Below, one piece after another: positions 1-5,024 of a DNA stretch of 6,532 nucleotides. The stretch is from the NCBI RefSeq assembly GCF_938031315.1, contig NZ_CALHHT010000485.1, forward strand, positions 1 to 6,532, written 5' to 3'. This stretch comes from an uncultured Campylobacter sp. (GTDB lineage Bacteria > Campylobacterota > Campylobacteria > Campylobacterales > Campylobacteraceae). The notes below the pieces were generated by a model that worked only from the letters and a program-made list of their open reading frames with translations, was not told the DNA's origin and made no database searches. A program made the position numbers and the translations under genes. Within the stretch, counting starts at the first letter, position 1; the number at the start of each line of letters is the position of its first letter.

Positions 1-403
1 TATCGGTCGCCCAATTCCCGTCAAAGCGCCGGTTCACGATGAAAATCGTCGCCTTAAAGCCGTATTTTTGCAAAAGAGGCAGAGTGCCCGTGAGATTATC
101 GCGGTATCCGTCGTCGAAGGTAATACAAACCGCCTTTGCGGGCTTTTTATCCAAGCTTGCAAGCTCGCTTAAAGTGTAGCTCGTAAAGCCGTTTCGCTTC
201 AGCCACGCAAGCTGTTTTTCAAACGCGGCGGGCTCTACGCGCAGGCGGTTAAATTTAGAGGCGTGCTTTGGCAGATGCTCGCGGATCATATGATACATCA
301 GCACGCGCGGATACTCGTAAGGCAGATCCTTCGCCCACCACGCAAAGCGTAGGCAGAACCACGCAAAAAGCGCCGCAAAAGCCAAAACCGCCGCGTAGAT
401 CAT
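1..403 (-). CDS. Polysaccharide deacetylase (NodB-like), membrane-anchored, 3' part outside window
   Basis: I translated this from the ATG at 403-401; 134 codons are visible and the frame runs off the left edge without a stop. Residues 2-22 form a hydrophobic signal-anchor (AAVLAFAALFAWFCLRFAWW), followed by the segment YPRVLMYHMI (31-40) typical of the start of this family. TFDDGY at 95-100 is the first NodB-domain metal/catalytic motif; the first Asp (97) would be the catalytic base and the second (98) a metal ligand. The HxxxH metal motif lies beyond the window. The family are carbohydrate esterase 4 enzymes that remove N- or O-acetyl groups from sugars. The anchor suggests action at the periplasmic face of the inner membrane. 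The start is supported by an AAGGA site seven bases upstream and by a four-base ATGA overlap with the ligase gene. I infer an LOS, O-chain or lipid-linked sugar substrate from the neighbours; peptidoglycan is a possible alternative. Confidence 0.9.
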   Translation of the reverse strand, partial: MIYAAVLAFAALFAWFCLRFAWWAKDLPYEYPRVLMYHMIREHLPKHASKFNRLRVEPAAFEKQLAWLKRNGFTSYTLSELASLDKKPAKAVCITFDDGYRDNLTGTLPLLQKYGFKATIFIVNRRFDGNWATD

Positions 404-1587
404 CGCTCGATCCTTACGCGATATGCCAAAAAGCTTAGTATCGTAGCCAGACTTAGCGCTTCTTTCGACAGATACGCGCCGTGATCGAACTGGCAATCTA
501 TCAAAAGATAGATCAGAAGCGTAAGAACCCCAAACTGCCTGCTTTGAATGCACTCCTTAAAAACGCTAAATAGGATCGCGCCGTAAAAGATAAGGCCAAG
601 CACGCCGCTATAAAGTAAAATTTCTAAAAATAGATTGTGCGGTGCGTTGTATTCAGGATGCTCAAGGACCGGGGAGCCCGGCAAATTTATATATGAGCCC
701 AGTCCGTAGCCCAAGATAGGCTTTTGCTGCGCCATTTCCAAAATATAGCTCCAAATCACGGTTCTACCCGAGGAGTTGCCGCTAAATAGCGCTGCTAGCC
801 TTTGCTCAAACGACGGCGAAAGCGCGAGTAAAACGGCAAAAAGCGCGATGAAACCCACCGTGAAAAGCAGGTATTTTTTGTTTAAGCTCTTTAAATTTAG
901 CGCGCCGTAAAACACAAGCGCGCAAAACGCGCCGACCCACGCCGCTCTGGAAAATGAAAAGATCATAAAAAATGCAAATAAAAATAGAGCTGCAAATTTA
1001 AGTGCTAAAGGCCGCCGTATCGCTACCGCGCTAAGGCAGAGCCCAAAGCCCATAAAAAGCCCTAAGATATTGCGGTTCGAAAGCGATCCGCTAAGACCGC
1101 CGCGAACAGAGTCGCTTGAAAAGACGATCGCATCGGCGCTGCTTACAAGCTGATAGATCACGCTTACCGATAAAATTCCAAGCCCCACGAACAAAAAGGC
1201 AAAAACGGCGTTTTCATCAAAAAATTTGAGCTTGTAAAAATAACAAAGCACCAAAAATATCGTGCCGTATCGAAGGACGAAAAATAGCGTGCTCTGCCAC
1301 GCTTTTTTTGAGATCACGGCCTCGTTTAGGAGGTTTGAGATCGCTAGCGTTACCACTAAACAGACAAAGCAGATCGCGATAAATCTCGTTTTTTTCAAAA
1401 TTTCGCTTAGAATTGCGTAGTTTTTAAAATACAATAGATGCGCCAAAAAGAGTAAATTTAGCGCCACAAAGGAGATCTGATAGACCGCGTTTTTGAAAAA
1501 CAGCGACGCGCACCAAAGAAGCAGCAGCGTTAAAAATGCGATCCTCCATCCGCTAGGCGCGCCGTTTTCGTAAAAAAATTTTTTCAT
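400..1587 (-). CDS. O-antigen ligase / Wzy family membrane protein (WaaL-like)
   Basis: A 395-residue, very hydrophobic protein with about ten to twelve predicted membrane segments (for example 15-31, 36-53, 69-86, 101-117, 128-146, 172-190, 196-211, 217-230, 239-256, 320-342, 353-364). Family marks are SFSRAAWVG at 211-219 with Arg214, a large external loop at about 258-320 containing SGRTVIW (273-279), GYGLGSY (293-299) and PHNLFLE (316-322, His317), then a final membrane segment. An Arg/His pair around the large periplasmic loop is characteristic of WaaL ligases, which transfer undecaprenyl-diphosphate-linked O-chain to lipid A-core; Wzy polymerases and PglL-type enzymes share the domain, so ligase versus polymerase cannot be decided here. 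Position between a GT4 glycosyltransferase and a deacetylase, in an operon opened by a lipid A acyltransferase, favours ligase. The start overlaps the upstream stop by ATGA; the Shine-Dalgarno signal is weak (GAGAG). Confidence 0.87.
   Translation of the reverse strand: MKKFFYENGAPSGWRIAFLTLLLLWCASLFFKNAVYQISFVALNLLFLAHLLYFKNYAILSEILKKTRFIAICFVCLVVTLAISNLLNEAVISKKAWQSTLFFVLRYGTIFLVLCYFYKLKFFDENAVFAFLFVGLGILSVSVIYQLVSSADAIVFSSDSVRGGLSGSLSNRNILGLFMGFGLCLSAVAIRRPLALKFAALFLFAFFMIFSFSRAAWVGAFCALVFYGALNLKSLNKKYLLFTVGFIALFAVLLALSPSFEQRLAALFSGNSSGRTVIWSYILEMAQQKPILGYGLGSYINLPGSPVLEHPEYNAPHNLFLEILLYSGVLGLIFYGAILFSVFKECIQSRQFGVLTLLIYLLIDCQFDHGAYLSKEALSLATILSFLAYRVRIER
411..415 (-). promoter_or_regulatory. 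Ribosome binding site of the deacetylase gene
   Basis: On the minus strand AAGGA stands seven bases before the ATG at 403, inside the last codons of the ligase gene. It supports that ATG over the later in-frame ATGs in the YHM/LMYH region, and shows that this gene has its own initiation site despite the ATGA overlap. Confidence 0.6.
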
Positions 1588-2660
1588 ATTAAACTCTCAT
1601 AAACCTTTATCGTTTTTTCTACCATCTGCTCTAGGCTGAAGTTTTGCGAAACGTAGCCGTAGCCGTCAAATTTCAGCTCGCGCGCGGGGGCAAACAGCCC
1701 CGCCAGCGCCTGCGCGTCGCCTACGTCAAAAAAATAGCCGTTTTCGCCCTCTCTTACGATATCCAGCGCGCCGCCGTGGCGCGTCGCAATCACGGGGCAG
1801 TTTAGCGCGATCGCCTCAGCCATCGAGCGCCCGAAGCTCTCAGGCTTGCTCGAAGCGCTCACCGTGACCGACGAGAGCGAGTAAATTTCTGCCACCTTAC
1901 TCTGCGAGCCTGCAAAAATTACGCGCTCGTCCAGTCCAAGCTCAGCTACGAGCGATTTTAGCTCCGAAAAATACTCGTCGCGATCAGCTCGCACTCCGCC
2001 TACGATCAAAATTTTAAGCTTTTGTTCGCTTGCCAAAGCCGCGGCGCGAATCAGGGTTTTGTAATCCTTAATCTGCGTGATGCGCCCAACGCCCGAGACG
2101 ATGAAATCATCCTGCGCAAGGTTAAAATTCTGCCGAAATTCCTTGATGAAGCGCTCGTCTAAATTTTTGGGATTAAATTTTACTAGATCGATACCGCGCG
2201 GAATGATCGTGATCTTGGCTGCATCTACGCCGTAGCTTTGCACCACGTGATCGCGCGCATAGCCGCTAGGACAGATGATCGCGTCCGCATCCGTCATGAT
2301 TTTACTGTAGAAATTTACGGAATTTATCCCGTGCACGGTGCTTACGATCTTTGCACGCGGGCGAGCAAATTTAACCAGCCACGCCGGCACGCGGGAGCGG
2401 ACATGCACGATGTCGGGAGCGATCTCGCTTAAAATTTTACGCAGCTTTAAAACGCGCGCCGGAGCGCTTAGGATACTTTTGGAGCAAACGTCGAGCTGCA
2501 CGTGCACGCCGCCCTCGTTTTCTATCTCGGGTGCCAATTTGCCACCGTTACTGATAACGAAATTCTCGATGCCGCGCCGTGCAAACTCCCTATTTAGCTC
2601 GACTACGCCGCGCTCTACGCCGCCTTCGTTTAGCTCTGGCAAAATTTGCACGACCCTCAT
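1584..2660 (-). CDS. Glycosyltransferase family 4 (GT-B fold), LOS/O-chain assembly
   Basis: A 358-residue cytoplasmic GT4 enzyme of normal family length. The N-terminal acceptor domain opens with VVQILPELNEGGVERGVVEL (3-22), where the GG loop near residue 13 is typical of the family. STVHG (107-111) and CPSGYARDHV (130-139) follow, and IIPRGID (152-158) marks the hinge. The C-terminal donor domain has GVGRITQIKDYKTLI (190-204), IVGG (219-222) and the EX7E motif with Glu274 and Glu282 in PESFGRSMAEA, then HGGALDIV (295-302). These retaining enzymes transfer a sugar from a nucleotide donor; WaaG of LPS core belongs to the same family. The exact sugar and acceptor cannot be read from the sequence. 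The start has a good GAGGGAG site eight bases upstream and an ATGA overlap with the ELM1-family gene; the stop overlaps the ligase start in the same way. Confidence 0.93.
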   Translation of the reverse strand: MRVVQILPELNEGGVERGVVELNREFARRGIENFVISNGGKLAPEIENEGGVHVQLDVCSKSILSAPARVLKLRKILSEIAPDIVHVRSRVPAWLVKFARPRAKIVSTVHGINSVNFYSKIMTDADAIICPSGYARDHVVQSYGVDAAKITIIPRGIDLVKFNPKNLDERFIKEFRQNFNLAQDDFIVSGVGRITQIKDYKTLIRAAALASEQKLKILIVGGVRADRDEYFSELKSLVAELGLDERVIFAGSQSKVAEIYSLSSVTVSASSKPESFGRSMAEAIALNCPVIATRHGGALDIVREGENGYFFDVGDAQALAGLFAPARELKFDGYGYVSQNFSLEQMVEKTIKVYESLI

Positions 2661-4084
2661 AACTCTATCTCCCTCACAAATTCCTTCAGATCGTACTTTG
2701 CGGTCTTTTTTAGCGCTTCATCGTAGCGCCTAGCATGTCCCGTAGAAATGAGAGCGCTTATAAAATCGTCAAATTTATTATGAGCGTCTTTGCGTTTTAA
2801 ACTCAAAATGGCTACGCTCGCGCTCCCGTTAGATACGGCCTCGCTTATCATCGAGACGCTGTCCTCGCTGATAAAGACCCACTCGCACTGCGCCAAAAAA
2901 TCGCCGATCGGATTTACGGGCTCGCGGCTGTAAATCACGCTGTAATCCCAGCTAAGCTTAGCTAGCGCGCTCTCGGTAGCCCGCGGCGTGCGCGGAGAGG
3001 TCGTTAGCGCAAACTCGCAGTCCGCAAACTGCGCCCTTACGTCCTCAATCTGCTTTAAAATTTCATCCCCCATCTCAAAGCAGGAATTCGGCCCGCCGAT
3101 GATAAATCCTACCGCCTTGCGCTGCGGCCGGTACAGCCCCTGCGGGCGCGAAAAGCTAAGCGAGACGGGCGAAATTTTAAGATTTGCGCGCGGCTTTGGG
3201 CGATCGTGCGCGCCTGCGATGATGACGCTAAAATCCTTGCGGTAGCCTTTCGGATACATCAGTGCGACGCTCGGCTTTGCGTATCTGCGCGCGTAAAATT
3301 TCAGCGCGTAATAGGTCGTAGAGCCCGCGCTCACGAACAGATCGAAATCTGCGAAATTTAAATTGCGATTCGCGGTGGCGTCTAAATTTACGTTATATGA
3401 TGCAACGTCTGAATTGGTGCCATTCGGCGCGGCGTCTAAATTTACGCTATTTTGCGAGGCGGAGCTATTTAAAGCGGGACTATTTAAATTTGATCCGTTT
3501 TTTGGATCCGCCGCCGTGCCGCTCCCGCCGAGATCGCACTTAAAAATTTTAAAATAAAGCCCTAAAAAATCAAGCACGTAGGAGCAGAGTTTAAGAAACT
3601 TGTTTGCGTAAGCGATCCTACAAATGCAAAACTCAAGCCCTCTTAGCTCGCAAAATGCGATGCTTTGGTTCTCGTGCCCCTTGCGGCCGTCGCTTAAGAT
3701 GAGCGCTTTTCGATGCGGATTTTTTGCGACGGACGGATTTGCATCGGAGTTTTCGCTGTTTAAATTTAGAGGCCCGCTGCCTGCGTGCCACGCGCAACCT
3801 GGAGCGCTCGATCTTAAATTTTTATCGCTAAAGCTTTCGCGCCGCAAAGTGCAAGAGGGGCTACCGCAAATCGATATGAAATTTTTGAGATCCGAATTTT
3901 TGCTCGCTCGCGCGGCAGCGGCGATTGCTACGAAATTTTCGCGATTTAAAATTTTAACGGCGCGCGCGGCGCTGCCTAAATTTACGGCGCTTTGCTCTTT
4001 TACAAAAAGGCGCGAGCCCTGCGGCGCGGATAAATTCCTCGCGGCCCCCCGTCTGCTCTCGCCTCTTGAAATTTGCCGCGCCAT
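2657..4084 (-). CDS. ELM1/GtrOC1-family putative glycosyltransferase with N-terminal extension and internal insert
   Basis: A 475-residue protein from the ATG at 4084, chosen because it forms TGATG with the htrB stop; the frame is open 27 codons further upstream, but that part overlaps conserved htrB sequence. The family core starts only at residue 125: KALILSDGRKGHENQSIAF (126-144). It continues with FVSAGSTTYYALKF (250-263), SVALMYPKGYRKDF (272-285), IIAGAHDRP (288-296), GFIIGGPNSCF (326-336), TTSPRTP (361-367) and FISEDSVSMISEAVSNG (404-420). The family (plant ELM1 and bacterial relatives) has a GT-B-like arrangement; Acinetobacter GtrOC1 is assigned to LOS outer-core synthesis, so a sugar transferase is the best guess, and the operon agrees. 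Residues 2-124 and about 186-243 have no resemblance to the family: they are Ser/Ala/Asn-rich and look disordered. No ATG, and no usable alternative start that I could see, lies near residue 125, so the extension must be translated unless there is a sequencing error. Identification of the core is firm; the biochemical role is inferred. Confidence 0.87.
   Translation of the reverse strand: MARQISRGESRRGAARNLSAPQGSRLFVKEQSAVNLGSAARAVKILNRENFVAIAAAARASKNSDLKNFISICGSPSCTLRRESFSDKNLRSSAPGCAWHAGSGPLNLNSENSDANPSVAKNPHRKALILSDGRKGHENQSIAFCELRGLEFCICRIAYANKFLKLCSYVLDFLGLYFKIFKCDLGGSGTAADPKNGSNLNSPALNSSASQNSVNLDAAPNGTNSDVASYNVNLDATANRNLNFADFDLFVSAGSTTYYALKFYARRYAKPSVALMYPKGYRKDFSVIIAGAHDRPKPRANLKISPVSLSFSRPQGLYRPQRKAVGFIIGGPNSCFEMGDEILKQIEDVRAQFADCEFALTTSPRTPRATESALAKLSWDYSVIYSREPVNPIGDFLAQCEWVFISEDSVSMISEAVSNGSASVAILSLKRKDAHNKFDDFISALISTGHARRYDEALKKTAKYDLKEFVREIEL
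2669..2675 (-). promoter_or_regulatory. Ribosome binding site of the GT4 gene
   Basis: GAGGGAG on the minus strand, eight bases before the ATG at 2660 and within the final codons of the ELM1-family gene. It is the strongest Shine-Dalgarno match in the operon and fixes the GT4 start. Confidence 0.7.
3356..3529 (-). repeat. Low-complexity in-frame insert in the ELM1-family gene
   Basis: This encodes residues 186-243, between the core segments ending LYFKIFKCDL (176-185) and resuming FADFDLFVSAG (244-254). The composition is Asn, Ser, Ala, Asp and Gly with almost no large hydrophobics. A 16-base unit, minus-strand CGTAAATTTAGACGCC, occurs at 3377-3392 and again at 3431-3446, exactly 54 bases apart, giving VNLDA at residues 214-218 and 232-236. 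By hand I count four AAATTT words between 3350 and 3535 and none in the conserved stretch 3550-3760. Confidence 0.75.
3716..4081 (-). repeat. Low-complexity N-terminal extension in the ELM1-family gene
   Basis: This encodes residues 2-123, placed between the start codon and the first family motif. It is rich in Ser, Ala, Arg, Asn and Lys, shows no signal peptide or membrane segment, and I recognise no domain in it. I count seven AAATTT words in these 366 bases. One, minus-strand CGTAAATTTAG at 3976-3986, also occurs at both copies of the repeat in the internal insert and encodes VNLG here (residues 34-37). The extension could be a disordered tail, or a decayed fragment fused in frame; nothing in the sequence decides. 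Confidence 0.65.
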
Positions 4085-4965
4085 CAGTCCATTTTCCATC
4101 TTTTGTGTATCCAAAACCACTGCTGCGGCGCGGTTCGCACGACCTCTTCGAAAATGTCGTTGCACTTTTGCGTGATAAACAGTTCGGCCTCGTCCTTATT
4201 TAGCCCTTCAGGTAGCGGCGGGAAATCCTTGATCACGATCTCGTAGCGATCATCCTCTCCGCGGCGCGCAAAAATGGGTATCAGCACGGGGCGAAATTTC
4301 AAATAAAGCGACGCGATAGTCTTCGTGGTGTAGCACTGTCGTCCAAAAAAGGTCGTAATTAGGCTGTTTTTAGGGCCTGGCTTTTGATCGGGCAGAATGC
4401 CTACGTTGCGTCCTTGTTTTAGTGCCTGTACGAGCCTGCGCATCGCATCGTCCTTGTAAATGAGGTCATTGCCGTAGCGCTCGCGAAACGGCGCCACTAG
4501 CCGCTCTTCGATCAACTCATTATCGCTGCGACGCCCGACTACCGAGACGGGAAAGCCGTTGGCGCCGAAAAAATTAGCTAGAATTTCCCAATTTCCAAAA
4601 TGCGCCGTAAAAAATAAAATCCCGTGCGGATTATCACCTTTTAGCTCTCGGACGCGCTCTAGCGCCTGCTCGCCGTTTGAAATCAGATCATCAAATTTTA
4701 GTCTGCCGTTGTAAAATAAAAGCGTGTCGGTAAGCGTCCTAGCGATACTGCGAAAATTATCAATCGCAAGAGCATGAAGCTCACTTTCGCTTTTTTGCGG
4801 ATAGGCGGCGCGAAGGTTATCCTGCGCGACTTTAACGCGCCTACTAAGCTTCCACGATGCAAAAAGTGCGAGCTTATCGAAAAATGCGAATATGAAGCTT
4901 TTCGGCGCGAATTTTGCAAATTTTATCAGGCACAGCGCCAAAAAATATTGGATTTTTTCCTTCAT
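4084..4965 (-). CDS. htrB: Lipid A biosynthesis acyltransferase (LpxL/HtrB family)
   Basis: A 293-residue inner-membrane acyltransferase, normal length for the family. It adds a secondary acyl chain from acyl-ACP onto the lipid A precursor. Residues 8-36 are a hydrophobic N-terminal membrane segment. The catalytic HX4E motif is in FFTAHFGNWEIL (118-129, His122 and Glu127). The conserved block GILPDQKPGPKNSLITTFFG (189-208) and the C-terminal PQQWFWIHKRWK (280-291) match the family's later blocks. In Campylobacter jejuni the equivalent gene is called htrB or waaM and sits in the LOS locus. The start ATG has GAGG five bases upstream and follows a TATAAT box, so this is probably the first gene of the surface-glycan operon. 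Its stop overlaps the next start as TGATG. Which position and chain length it acylates cannot be told from sequence. Confidence 0.94.
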   Translation of the reverse strand: MKEKIQYFLALCLIKFAKFAPKSFIFAFFDKLALFASWKLSRRVKVAQDNLRAAYPQKSESELHALAIDNFRSIARTLTDTLLFYNGRLKFDDLISNGEQALERVRELKGDNPHGILFFTAHFGNWEILANFFGANGFPVSVVGRRSDNELIEERLVAPFRERYGNDLIYKDDAMRRLVQALKQGRNVGILPDQKPGPKNSLITTFFGRQCYTTKTIASLYLKFRPVLIPIFARRGEDDRYEIVIKDFPPLPEGLNKDEAELFITQKCNDIFEEVVRTAPQQWFWIHKRWKMD

Positions 4966-4970
4966 AAAGA

Positions 4971-4974
4971 CCTC
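4971..4974 (-). promoter_or_regulatory. Ribosome binding site of htrB
   Basis: GAGG on the minus strand, five bases before the htrB ATG at 4965. It is the only purine-rich site in the short leader and agrees with the start inferred from the protein alignment pattern. Confidence 0.65.
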
Positions 4975-4988
4975 GTTTTAAATGCGAG

Positions 4989-4994
4989 ATTATA
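4989..4994 (-). promoter_or_regulatory. Probable sigma-70 -10 box for the htrB operon
   Basis: A perfect TATAAT on the minus strand in the 59-base gap between mnmE and htrB. Transcription would start near 4981-4983, leaving a leader of about 16 bases that contains the GAGG site. No TTGACA-like -35 box stands 16-18 bases upstream (the position holds GCTACT), but Campylobacter vegetative promoters characteristically lack a conserved -35 and rely on the -10. The box is AT-rich by nature and could be chance; its position is what makes it credible. Confidence 0.5.
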
Positions 4995-5024
4995 TTGAAT
5001 TTTGGCTAATTAGTAGCTAAAACG

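Noticed and set aside
3377..3446. Repeats spaced by 54 bases, considered as a CRISPR remnant.
   Set aside because: There are only two copies of 16 bases, they are in frame within a gene, and they encode the same peptide VNLDA; this is a coding repeat.
4085..4165. An earlier ATG at 4165 giving the ELM1-family protein 27 more residues.
   Set aside because: It would overlap the conserved C-terminal motif region of htrB, and the extra residues resemble nothing in the family. The TGATG junction at 4084 matches the coupling style of the other junctions.
3624..4175. A 183-codon open frame on the plus strand opposite the ELM1-family extension.
   Set aside because: It is antisense to a well-supported gene, has no recognisable motif, and its openness follows from the low-complexity composition and palindromic AAATTT words. 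The overlapped operon start signals support the minus strand.
5002..5020. A hairpin (TTGGCTA / TAGCTAA with a five-base loop) as terminator of mnmE.
   Set aside because: On the minus-strand transcript the stem has an A-C mismatch, is AT-rich and weak, and is followed by AAAA and not by a U-tract.
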